NCBI GenBank assembly: GCA_905116865.2
Contig: CAJHNH020000546.1
Location: 326,001 to 390,000 of the forward strand
Source of the DNA: Candidula unifasciata
Lineage: Eukaryota; Mollusca; Gastropoda; Stylommatophora; Geomitridae
Length of the DNA: 64,000 bases
Reading direction: 5' to 3'
The position numbers and the translations under genes were made by a program. Shown in pieces: positions 57,401 to 64,000 of the stretch. The notes under the pieces were generated by a model. It was not told where the DNA came from. It did not search any database and worked only from the letters and a program-made list of their open reading frames with translations. How positions within the stretch are numbered: the stretch's first letter is position 1; the number at the start of each line of letters is the position of its first letter.

Positions 57401-60400
57401 ACTGTGTTAATTCTACTGTAACTATTAAGAAGTTTAAAAATATTTCTTTCTACAGTATGTTTACATATTTTTTCTTATTTCTTCCCTCAGTAATTCCAGA
57501 TGAAATTTTGCAAGGTAAATATTTTCCCAATAGTTATGATGTTATTACAATAATTTTAAATGACAAAAACAAAATTGGAATGTTTTGTAACAGCTGGAAT
57601 GATTGATGTCAAAGGAGATTAATGAATCAGATAATGATAGTTATAGGCTCATAGCAAACGAATCAGCCCATAGTTGCGTCCTTGGGCTAATGAAAACCAT
57701 ACGGAATGTCCATCACTGTACCTTGTGAAAAAATGGACATAGGCTGCAGTCTTAGCTTATCCAATAGCATACCCACAGCGTTAAATACATGGTAGCCATA
57801 AGAAGTTGCCAACACAAACAGTCCAACACTAGAAATAAAGTCATCATCGATGAAAGCAGCAGTTACAACAGATCATTAGTTGCACACTCAATTAATCCCT
57901 TAAGGCATCATCAGCTTTGTAGCAACAGGCCATTTGCCATTTTCTGAATTTGCAATTCACGACACAAACCGTACAGCTAAAAACATTCCAAACGAAATTT
58001 GCAGCTCACTGTCATGCCTAGCTGGGGGATGGTTCTTTATCCTTTCAGTCTAAACATGGAGTGAAATGCAGTGGCTAACTATGATCAGAAGCAAAAACCG
58101 GCCAGGACTAAAAACAGTAAACCTGCCTATCCTCCTTATTGACCTAAAGTCATGATTACTGAAGACCACAAGAAAGGAAAGATTCTTGATGGTCTTTCAT
58201 CAGGGCATGGGCAAATATTACATTCTTCTGGAGATTTGGGGGGGGGGGGGGATGGGGTGAGAGAATATAGAGAGGCATGACCACCATGCCACTTGGACAA
58301 GGCACTTGATGATGAAGATACTTCAATAGTTTGCTGTTATTTTCTAGACTCTATAGAACATTGGTATGACACACTGCAGCCTATCCATGTCTGATGATAA
58401 TTAGAACTTGACCCACATACATTTTTGTGTTGTGTTTAAATCTGACTATGTGGTTTCAGAAAGTCCGCCTTCGTTTTTGAAGGACTGTCAAGCTAAAGTT
58501 TGCATCGACAGGAAACCATTGAGGTCAGATTGTACTTCGGATGATAAAAAATATCTGTTACATGTTTCTATTGTTGTGATGTAAACTTTCCATCTAGGCA
58601 GAAGTTTCTATTGTTGTGATGTAAACTTTCCATCTAGGCAGAAGTTTCTATTGTTGTGATGTAAACTTTCCATCTAGGCAGAAGTTTCTATTGTTGTGAT
58701 GTAAACTTTCCATCTAGGCAGAAGTTTCTATTGTTGTGATGTAAACTTTCCATCTAGGCAGAAGTTTCTATTGTTGTGATGTAAACTTTCCATCTAGGCA
58801 GAAGTTTCTATTGTTGTGATGTAAAATTTCCATCTAGGCAGAAGTTTCCATTGTTGTGATATAAACTTCCCATCTAGTCAGTAGTTTCCATTGTTGTGAT
58901 ATAAATTTGTCTTAACAACAGTAATGCGATAGTTTCCATTTTTAGAATATAAACATCTTATCTAGGCAAAAGTAATGTGATGGTTTCCATTGTTGTTGAT
59001 ATGATCATAAATCCTGTTATAGGAACAGTAATTTGGTTTACATCTAACCTTTAATAAAATGAAATAAGACTTGTAGAGGTGTTCGGAATATGTTATTTTC
59101 ATGGAATGGAAGAAAACAAAACAAATGATAATATCTGCGAGGCATAGAGATTCAAATGGTAAGAATGGCAGTAAATTTGTCAGCATTACAGGAGCACAGT
59201 CACAAGTCGGTGGCTGCAGAGTCTTCATCAGCAACTAAAACACAGTCACTGGGATACACATACAGAACAGTGACCGAAAACATTGATATCTAACCAAAAT
59301 GAGCTAGCTGTAAAGAAAACAGTTATTCTACATTTCCATTTAGTGAGAATATTAACATAAGTGGGACCCTTGTAGAAGCAATCTTACAAGCTTCTCATAT
59401 GAGATGACTGTCCCAATTAGAACATTTCAAAGCAACACTTTTGGCCAAACTTGACGGGTCGCTGACTTAATTACAACAGACAATGAAGTTTCTGCTAGAG
59501 ACAACATTGCAGATATAAATAAGAACGAAAGTGAACGAAAGAAGAAGAAAATATGAAATGATTTGGATTGGTCACGCAGTTGGCTAATAATCTATTTCTT
59601 CTTCTTCTTCTCTTCCACCTTGTACCTCATCGAAATGTCGGGGGGAGATGTAATGTTTGTTGATAAGCTCTGTCAAGAGCACTATTAAGACTGGTGTTTA
59701 TTTCTGTAAGGCTGTTCTTAATGCCATCACTCCATATTTTCCTAGGTCTTCCCCTCGCTCTATACCTGTTGTAACGTTTTAGTGTGGCTCGCTGTGGCAG
59801 ATAGTACCAGGGCAATAATCTATTTCAAGTGAACAAGTGAAGAAGAAGATATGAGATGATTTGGATTGGTCACGCGATTGGCTAATCAATCTCATAAAAA
59901 CTTCTGCCATCACAGCTGACCAGCTTTGAAGTATTTGGATTGACTTGGTTGGTTGCTTACGCAACCAGATATTGCTAACAGAGCAGATAGACTGACAACC
60001 CTCAGTAATTACATATTTGTTTGACACATTGCAGATTTTGCTCTGAACGGCTTTCTTCACTCTTGAGAACGCTTGAATTGGCAGACATCAAGGACTATTC
60101 ATCTCTCTCACTTGTTGCCAATTTTGCTACCCTCATCAGTACATACACTAAAGGTAAATCTAGATCAATCATGATTGAACCAATTATGAACTTCAGCTGC
60201 CTGGATGCCACAATTGCGGTGAAGCCTATATTTGATAGATTTCAGACTGTGGTTGTCACCTCTGGGGTAAGACATAGATATAGTCGCTACTTCTTATTTG
60301 GTAGTTTTTGTTTTGTTGATTTTGTTGTTGTTATTTTGATTAAAACAATTTGTATATAAACATCAGAATATATTGGACAAAGAAGAGGAGAAATACTGAC

Positions 60401-63400
60401 ATCTTGACAGATCTGAACATCAAGGAAGATTGGCTGATGAACAGCCTCTTTTCTAGCAAATAAATATCTCTATTCCAACCCCGCCTCTAAAGAACGAGTG
60501 TCTAAATCTGCTTACACATAATCAGTTTAAATGTGGGTGGGGAATTGTAGAGAAGCAGAGCAATTCCATAATGACCACACACTTATACTGCATAGCGGGA
60601 ATTCTACAATTATCAGAATCACCCATATTATGTTAAAAAAAAGGTTCATATGGTTAAAAAAGACTTCTGTGGTGATGTACTGTATAACAGTAAACTAGGT
60701 AGCTTGTGTATTTCAGTTGTAAGGATTCACTTTTGTGTTTTCATTACATGTTGATGTAGATACTTTAGAGATGCACTTGAAGAGATACAGCAAAATATGC
60801 CAGGCAGTAAACTGCGATATATTGTTTGTGTCCTCATTATTTCCCTAAGGACATCGTCTATGGTGAATTAAAGATAGGTAGAAGATGTAGAGGCCGACAT
60901 CTACTACGATATAAAGGTGTGTGCAAGTGGAACATGAATGACACATGTATTGAGGTGGACTCGGAATAAAATGCCATGGACCTTGTTGTTTGTAGAGGAA
61001 ATGTAGGAAAAAAATGATTGCAGAAAGGATGAGAGCTGAGCGTCTGAGAAGAAACAGACTAAACACAACTGTTGACACAATGATGCTGAAATTCATTGCT
61101 ATAATTGTGGAAGACTTTTCCTAACGCCTGTCTTGCTAGTCACACTCGCCACTGCCACGAGTTGTGATGGAAACAACTGAAGAAAAATGACGTCATGGGT
61201 CTTTTTTAAGTCTCTGCAAAGTGGCATTGGTAGTCATGTCTAATCACAGCTTTCTGTCTCTAGCACTTTCACTAAGTTCGGACATAGATGATCTTCCATG
61301 CCAAGAGGTCAAACTGTTGAGCATCTTCTCTCTCGGTTTCCTTCTGCCTCTTTTCCCCTCCAACTTCCCCACTGTCATGATGTACTCTAGTTTTCTTCTG
61401 ATGATAACATGACCAAAGTAAGCAGATCGTCTCTTTCTGATGTGGGCATACAGTTCTCTTCATGAGTCGGTTTCTTTTAAGTCATGTTTAAATGTTGTAG
61501 GTAAAGTTTGAATTTTCAGAGTCAGCCGATGGATAGGGAATGTTTTTCACTTTAGAAGAAATGTGAAATTTGATAAGCATGTGGTAAACTAGAATGAAGT
61601 GTTTTCATTAAATAATTTGTTTCTCTTCAGACATTATCACCTCTGGATATGTATCCAAAAATTCTGGACTTTCAACCTGTCACCATGGCAACCTTCACTA
61701 TGACATTGGCAAGACCTTGCATCTGCCCTATGGTTTGTATGGCATTCATTTATTTGTTTATACAGCCGTAGATGCCTTAGTCATTTACTTCTGTAGTCTG
61801 TATCTCAGTTTTTCAACCTGTGTACACTCACAGGCAGCGAAAATAAGATACATTTTTTCACAGACCTGCTGACGGCTAGAAACTAAACAAATCTACATAC
61901 AATTTAATTCATTTTCTGCCGTCTTCAGAATAGAAGTTATCTGCAGTACAACTACCGTTTGAGTTTGGGGATAATACGTGGTGAGGTCTCAGTCTCTTCA
62001 GTGATGCATCTTTTGTACTGCTATCTAAAAAACCATAATAACAGTTCCTTTTCTAAATAGCAGGCTACAGAAACCAAACCATGTTACTTCAGATTGGATT
62101 GTGAAAGGATTTCACTAACCTTTAAACCACAGAATGTACAAATGGTAGATAGCATTTTATGAATTAAATCTAAATATAAAATAAAAACCTCTTGGACAAT
62201 TTTTTAGTTAATGTGACATTTGTTTAGTGGTTAGAAAATCTGATATCCAGGAGCTGGAACTTTAGTTCTGAGATTCAAAGTGCTGCAGTATCACCCATTG
62301 TGGTTTCGAGAGCATTACTGACCTGGCCGCATACTGCGCCATATTGCAGCATGTAGTGTTTCATTCAGTCAGCAGCAGTCTAGAACCTGCGTGATGTAGC
62401 TGCTGTGTGAATAGGCAGACCACCTAGTGATCCCTGTTCGTTAAATATTTGGTTTGTGATATGTATCTTGTACTGAATAGTACCAAATAATTTTACCAAA
62501 TATTGGACAAATTGTAGTTTGCAATATATAACACATGACAGACAAACTGTAGTTGTGCAATATACATCACATGATAGATAGACACATTATAGTTGTGCAA
62601 TGTGTATCGCATGATAGATTAGAGTTGTGAAATATGTATTACATGATAGACAAATTACAGATGTGCAGTGTGTATCACATGTAGACATAGTTGTGCAATA
62701 TACACCACACGATTGATAACTAATAATTATGCAATGTGCATCACATGAAATGCTTATGTTTATTATGGCCAGTACGCCAGACAAAAGAGGATTCTTTAAG
62801 GTTAATCCTTGGTAAGAGCAGGTCACTCACAGAACATCTTCACTACCCAGCACACATCATCATATCAGCATTAAAGTTTGAGGTTTGAACAGCCATGATC
62901 AACACTATGGCACACGGGTAGTAATCCATAAGAGCTCTGCTTGTCTTCTAACTCAGGTCTGAGTCTGAAGAAGCTCAGCACAGTGCACAGGCTCTCTTGG
63001 GTAGATTTTTAACTCCAAATTTTGCCCAGGCAGTGCCGTTAGGCGGCTCTTTTCGATTTTCAACTGCCAAGGGATTTTTTATTGCTCAACAATACACATG
63101 GGGTTCCGATCTCACTATCTAGAGACCAGGGGGAATTACTAGAAGTCCAAGTAAAACTGATGTGCACACAACACTTAAGTTCTGGAACACATGAAAAAAA
63201 ATCCCAGCCCTTACCGTGGATTGAACCTGGAACCTCTAGCACTCGAGGCAGACACCATGCCTCAAGACCACGCAGCCCCCTATCAGCATTAAAGTATGAA
63301 TCACAAAGGAAGCTCAGATTAGTAATAGTGGTTGCTGCATTGGAAAACTAAGCAAGTGTTGGAATGCCCAGTATGTAATGAAGTTGATATCATAACTCTA

Positions 63401-63567
63401 GCCTACCATGCATGTCATATCATAAGAGTTGACTAAGGAGAGTTGACGCGAGACTGACTGTCTGCTGCGCTCAGTGTTAATGTATATATTATTCTACTGC
63501 CAGATTGTGAGCAAGGGAAATGACCAAGTAGCAATCAGCTCTAAATTTGAGACAAGAGAGGACATTG
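42434..63567 (+). CDS. ERCC2: ERCC2/XPD, TFIIH 5'-3' DNA helicase (5' 16 exons, 3' end outside window)
   Basis: Exons: 42434-42438, 44778-44877, 47207-47284, 47750-47812, 49318-49431, 50202-50318, 50950-51003, 52668-52730, 54254-54377, 55189-55285, 56853-56962, 57491-57514, 58460-58523, 60035-60266, 61631-61732, 63504-63567 (1411 nt, 470 codons plus one base); all GT-AG, all phases fit. It is the superfamily 2 helicase of the TFIIH core, for promoter opening support and nucleotide excision repair. Counting from the start codon, Walker A Lys falls at 48, the four iron-sulfur cysteines at 116, 134, 155 and 190, and DEAH at 234-237, the human positions. After Q316 about 35 residues of the Arch domain are missing (no exon in 57515-58459). 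In exon 14 an [11 protein letters not shown]-like segment is absent. The HD2 half continues past the window. Confidence 0.96.
43030..43290. repeat. Diverged tandem repeat, about 3 units
   Basis: Units share ACCATTATAATAATCTGC, ATCACTAGATACC and GAACCACAGCTCT blocks. In ERCC2 intron 1. Confidence 0.7.
43817..44090 (+). repeat. REP-A dispersed repeat
   Basis: Starts CTTTTTGGGTTCTCATGCCC, then the family blocks, ending in a GGTGAGAGTAAAAGAAGG tail. Confidence 0.85.
44410..44655 (+). repeat. REP-A dispersed repeat, 5'-shortened
   Basis: Begins at AAAACAAGAATAGACCC and ends CAGCTGGTAAATGTGAAG. It is 122 bases before ERCC2 exon 2. Confidence 0.85.
44778..44877 (+). CDS. ERCC2: ERCC2 exon 2
   Basis: 100 nt. 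Encodes [19 protein letters not shown] and ELKRSLDAK. Acceptor CATTAG, donor CAAG|GTGGGT. Confidence 0.97.
45150..45540 (+). mobile_element. Non-LTR retrotransposon C-terminal fragment
   Basis: Open frame 45262-45537 includes [17 protein letters not shown] and [17 protein letters not shown]. 5'-truncated LINE ORF2 tail. Confidence 0.8.
45555..45935. repeat. Minisatellite, about 16-17 copies of a 23-bp unit
   Basis: Unit AGCTTCTCCAGAAGACTACT plus TAT. Highly uniform, with a shorter variant (AAAACTGCT) recurring near the start and middle. In ERCC2 intron 2. Confidence 0.97.
46170..46680 (-). mobile_element. Jockey-like LINE RNase H region, strongly decayed
   Basis: Aligns in order with 2860-3375: CACTGCAACCAGGACATTCC, a CTTCTTCAATTCCTAG block, and at the far end CCACTCCACCTCCGTTCTCA, which corresponds to the EVEAVTAA coding segment. 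Confidence 0.6.
46893..47110 (+). repeat. REP-A fragment with a short tandem duplication
   Basis: Covers AAAGTTGGAGTGCATCC to the CACTAGAGTTAACAG end. The last 40 bases (ACAGCCAGGGCTTTTCACTA...) are repeated once. Confidence 0.75.
47207..47284 (+). CDS. ERCC2: ERCC2 exon 3 (Walker A)
   Basis: 78 nt. Encodes [20 protein letters not shown] with catalytic Lys48. Confidence 0.98.
47750..47812 (+). CDS. ERCC2: ERCC2 exon 4
   Basis: 63 nt. Encodes [16 protein letters not shown] (helicase motif Ia). Confidence 0.97.
47927..48190 (-). repeat. REP-A dispersed repeat
   Basis: Minus orientation from CTTCGCGTTTACCAGCTG to the CCAATAACAGGGCTCCGG start motif. Confidence 0.85.
48590..48810 (-). repeat. 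tRNA-derived SINE (family V1), minus strand
   Basis: TATAGGACATTGCAGAACC is the inverted tail of the V1 family, followed by the inverted body (TACATCCAGTAGTAGC, CAACCGGG). Confidence 0.65.
49318..49431 (+). CDS. ERCC2: ERCC2 exon 5 (first Fe-S cysteine)
   Basis: 114 nt. Encodes [16 protein letters not shown]; Cys116. Confidence 0.98.
49501..49790 (+). repeat. tRNA-derived SINE (second family)
   Basis: Head GGGGCCACGTTAGCGCAGTC resembles a tRNA 5' end with A-box; GGTGTTCGAAACCGG is the B-box position. A 190-bp body follows (GGTTTACCCAGCC...GTGGCAGAGCACTTATGG). Only copy seen in the window. Confidence 0.7.
50202..50318 (+). CDS. ERCC2: ERCC2 exon 6 (Fe-S cysteines 2 and 3)
   Basis: 117 nt. 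Encodes [14 protein letters not shown] (Cys134) and IPVCEFYE (Cys155). Confidence 0.98.
50640..50790 (+). repeat. REP-A fragment
   Basis: 5' part only (CCCATGTGGTTTTTGAGGCC, CCCATTTTGGGG, AACAAGCATG), with a C run at 50692-50704. Confidence 0.6.
50950..51003 (+). CDS. ERCC2: ERCC2 exon 7
   Basis: 54 nt. Encodes [18 protein letters not shown]. Confidence 0.96.
51200..51660 (+). mobile_element. Non-LTR retrotransposon 3'-terminal fragment
   Basis: Interrupted frames: a HRARF/TRLSILD-like start, [28 protein letters not shown], ending in a GATGATGATG tail (51652-51662). Confidence 0.7.
51690..52010. repeat. Dispersed repeat C, copy 1
   Basis: Aligns with 57645-57910: AAAACCACACAAAATGTTCA, CTGTACCCTGTGAA, TGCCAACACAAACA, AGCAGCAGTTACARCAGATCA. 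Both copies follow or neighbour a LINE tail. Nature unknown. Confidence 0.65.
52235..52490 (-). repeat. REP-A dispersed repeat
   Basis: Minus orientation; ends at CCCCACAGTGAGGCCCAGGA. Confidence 0.85.
52668..52730 (+). CDS. ERCC2: ERCC2 exon 8 (fourth Fe-S cysteine)
   Basis: 63 nt. Encodes [20 protein letters not shown]; Cys190. Confidence 0.98.
53083..53235. mobile_element. MITE-like element with about 33-bp terminal inverted repeats
   Basis: Left end ACGTTTTCTGGTCTAGAAAG...GTGACTTCCC and right end GGGAAGTCACTTCC...GGAAAACGT are inverted copies (about 28 of 33 match). Non-coding. In ERCC2 intron 8. Confidence 0.75.
53812..54115 (+). repeat. REP-A dispersed repeat with poly-C run
   Basis: Full-length copy. 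The CCTCCCC block is expanded to about 21 C (53867-53887), adjacent to a short A-rich insertion. Confidence 0.85.
54254..54377 (+). CDS. ERCC2: ERCC2 exon 9 (DEAH box)
   Basis: 124 nt. Encodes [17 protein letters not shown] and [10 protein letters not shown]; Asp234 and Glu235 of Walker B. Confidence 0.98.
54654..55012 (-). repeat. tRNA-Leu-like SINE (third family), copy 1
   Basis: On the minus strand the head (55012 to about 54945) reads GGGGCTGAGTGGTCTTGAGG...CCGGGTTCAAGCCCC, with tRNA-Leu-like A- and B-boxes. A roughly 290-bp body with AACTCCAAATTTTGCCCA (plus-strand reading) follows. Second copy at 62890-63285. Confidence 0.8.
55189..55285 (+). CDS. ERCC2: ERCC2 exon 10
   Basis: 97 nt. 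Encodes [19 protein letters not shown], matching human NVCIDSMSVNLTRRTLDRC. Confidence 0.97.
55740..56420 (+). mobile_element. Jockey-like LINE RNase H/C-terminal fragment
   Basis: Frame 55741-55956 reads [21 protein letters not shown] and [14 protein letters not shown]. Frame 56120-56416 reads [20 protein letters not shown] and WGCPECL. Frameshifted between. Same family as 1-600 and 2826-3995. Confidence 0.85.
56463..56776. repeat. Minisatellite, 6 copies of a 45-52-bp unit
   Basis: Unit: CTGTTTCCTCATCAGTGATG plus AATAGTTTGTAAATTCTGC and CTTGTTT. Some copies carry an extra ATCAGTG. Ends 77 bases before ERCC2 exon 11. Confidence 0.95.
56853..56962 (+). CDS. ERCC2: ERCC2 exon 11
   Basis: 110 nt. 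Encodes [20 protein letters not shown] and [11 protein letters not shown]. Confidence 0.97.
57491..57514 (+). CDS. ERCC2: ERCC2 exon 12 (24 nt)
   Basis: Acceptor CCCTCAG, donor CAAG|GTAAAT. Encodes VIPDEILQ, matching human VLPDEVLQ; ends one base into the next codon. Confidence 0.93.
57515..58459. other. ERCC2 intron lacking the expected Arch-domain exon
   Basis: Human ERCC2 has about 35 residues (EAVPGSIRTAEHFLGF... to VQHVVQ) here. No such sequence exists on the plus strand of this interval. It is filled by repeat C copy 2 (57645-57910), a LINE tail (about 58170-58320, ending WRGM-like and GATGATGAAGAT) and a G run (58238-58251). Confidence 0.85.
57645..57910. repeat. Dispersed repeat C, copy 2
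   Basis: Aligns with 51690-52010, same orientation. Confidence 0.65.
58460..58523 (+). CDS. ERCC2: ERCC2 exon 13
   Basis: 64 nt. Encodes (E)[20 protein letters not shown]. Its phase joins directly to exon 12 without a frameshift. Confidence 0.95.
58558..58905. repeat. Minisatellite, 8 copies of a 40-bp unit
   Basis: Unit TTTCTATTGTTGTGATGTAA plus ACTTTCCATCTAGGCAGAAG. The first six are essentially identical; later ones decay and traces extend to about 59000. Starts 35 bases after exon 13. Confidence 0.97.
59599..59813 (-). mobile_element. Short LINE tail insertion with 13-bp target-site duplication
   Basis: Minus-strand frame: [20 protein letters not shown], then ALDRAYQQ and a stop, with a (GAA)n tail (TTCTTCTTCTTC on the plus strand). 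Flanked by AATAATCTATTTC at 59586-59598 and 59814-59826. Confidence 0.85.
60035..60266 (+). CDS. ERCC2: ERCC2 exon 14, with internal shortening
   Basis: 232 nt. Encodes [36 protein letters not shown], then [15 protein letters not shown] instead of the family [20 protein letters not shown]-type segment, then [21 protein letters not shown]. Frame intact. A donor-like G|GTAAAT sits just where the difference starts. Confidence 0.93.
60267..60854. other. ERCC2 intron, no repeat recognised
   Basis: AT-rich; a 60360-60520 stretch resembles a LINE tail only weakly. Confidence 0.35.
60855..61165 (+). mobile_element. LINE C-terminal fragment with zinc-finger remnant
   Basis: Broken frames: [36 protein letters not shown], then ending near [11 protein letters not shown]. 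Same family as 40140-40566 but retains the block deleted there. Confidence 0.8.
61225..61465 (-). mobile_element. Non-LTR retrotransposon C-terminal fragment
   Basis: Minus-strand frames resemble [11 protein letters not shown] / [20 protein letters not shown] with a frameshift between. LINE ORF2 tail. Confidence 0.65.
61631..61732 (+). CDS. ERCC2: ERCC2 exon 15
   Basis: 102 nt. Encodes [20 protein letters not shown] and [14 protein letters not shown]. Confidence 0.98.
61733..62469. other. ERCC2 intron, nothing recognised
   Basis: No repeat family or coding signal identified. Confidence 0.4.
62470..62740. repeat. Degenerate tandem repeat, about 7 units of 36-40 bp
   Basis: Units share GACAAATTGTAGTTGTGCAA and TATATCACATGATAG in varying states. 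Confidence 0.75.
62890..63285 (-). repeat. tRNA-Leu-like SINE (third family), copy 2 with REP-A core
   Basis: Minus-strand head from 63285 (GGGGGCTGCGTGGTCTTGAG, B-box GGTTCAATCC), same body as 54654-55012. Between AAGTCC and AAAAAAATCCCAG it has 45 extra bases (63148-63192; ACTGATGTGCACACAACACT) matching the middle of REP-A; copy 1 lacks them. Confidence 0.8.
63504..63567 (+). CDS. ERCC2: ERCC2 exon 16 (last in window)
   Basis: 64 nt. Encodes [17 protein letters not shown]. Donor ATTG|GTAAGT; the gene continues to the right. Confidence 0.97.
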
Positions 63568-63719
63568 GTAAGTATTTGTGTGTAACTGTCAATGATCTCT
63601 GTGGATCAGATGTGGTATTATAACTTTGTAAGGTCATGCAGTATGGGTTGTGTGGTTTCTAGTTACTGAATTGTGTCCAGTGTTCCCAGGAAATTTGATT
63701 AACATAGATACTAAAAGAA

Positions 63720-64000
63720 ATCAAAATATAATTTATGCCTTAAATGAAAAGATTGAAGAAAACAGAGAAATATCTGGGCAACCACAAGTATCAACAGTTT
63801 AAAAAAAAAACCCCGTGAAGATGGCGTTATATTGGACACATCCTGAGAAGAAATGAGCAGAGAATCACCAAACAGGTGCTGAATTGGGAAGTAAAGGGAT
63901 TAAGAAAGAGGACGCCCCCCAAAAAAACTCTAGCATGAACATTGATTAGAGAGGCCAAAACTGTTGAGCTGAATTTCATCCATACTGAATTGATTGCACC
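63720..64000 (+). mobile_element. Non-LTR retrotransposon C-terminal fragment at window edge
   Basis: Broken frame: WRYIGHILRRNEQRITKQVL, NWEVKGLRKR, TLIREAKTVE. The arrangement is that of a LINE ORF2 tail and it may run past the window. Confidence 0.7.

Noticed and set aside
60138..60214. A mini-intron (GTAAAT...TTCAG) inside ERCC2 exon 14
   Set aside because: It would be under 55 bases and would remove the clearly coding IMIEP and NFSC residues; in-frame deletion/substitution is simpler.

Overview
This is animal genomic DNA: AT-rich, intron-rich and full of decayed mobile elements. The transposon mix (jockey-like LINEs with RNase H, LINE tails ending in a zinc finger, a Penelope-like element with a GIY-YIG nuclease, piggyBac-like relics, several tRNA-derived SINEs) and the human-like exon structure of the host genes suggest a lophotrochozoan, most likely a mollusc and perhaps a gastropod. 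The species is inference only. No bacterial-type operon, CRISPR array or functional tRNA/rRNA gene was seen.

Two host genes, both on the + strand and both cut by a window edge, carry the real coding content. (1) 2399-22065: the 3' nine exons of DTL/CDT2, the WD40 substrate receptor of the CRL4 ubiquitin ligase. It ends in a conserved PIP-box on its own small exon, with the 3' UTR to about 22815. One exon carries a 1-nt frameshift in a 7-A run. (2) 42434-63567: the first 16 recognisable exons of ERCC2/XPD, the TFIIH DNA helicase. Exon 1 holds only five coding bases, and residues stay in register with the human protein through Q316. An exon for about 35 Arch-domain residues is then missing, and a second conserved segment is shortened. 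Both genes act in DNA replication and repair, but nothing here shows they are linked functionally.

Between them (about 22.8-42.3 kb) lies a repeat-dominated region. It holds LINE tails, a decayed intronless aspartyl-tRNA synthetase copy (27.9-29.5 kb), a minisatellite, and a very large inverted repeat. The arms are about 32218-36097 and 37194-41250, roughly 97% identical by eye, with a 1.1-kb spacer containing a LINE fragment and the end of the Penelope-like ORF. Each arm holds a Penelope-like fragment, a copy of the dispersed family called REP-A here, a 179-bp hAT-type miniature element resembling the SPIN group, and a zinc-finger LINE tail. A rearranged third copy of parts of the unit lies at 24.57-26.5 kb.

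The introns of both genes are packed with repeats: two paralogous piggyBac-like relics (one with a nested LINE insertion and a clear target-site duplication), a pair of 2-kb direct repeats, MITEs, minisatellites, at least three tRNA-like SINE families and about 14 REP-A copies. All similarity statements are by-eye reading of sequence and translations; no database search was run.
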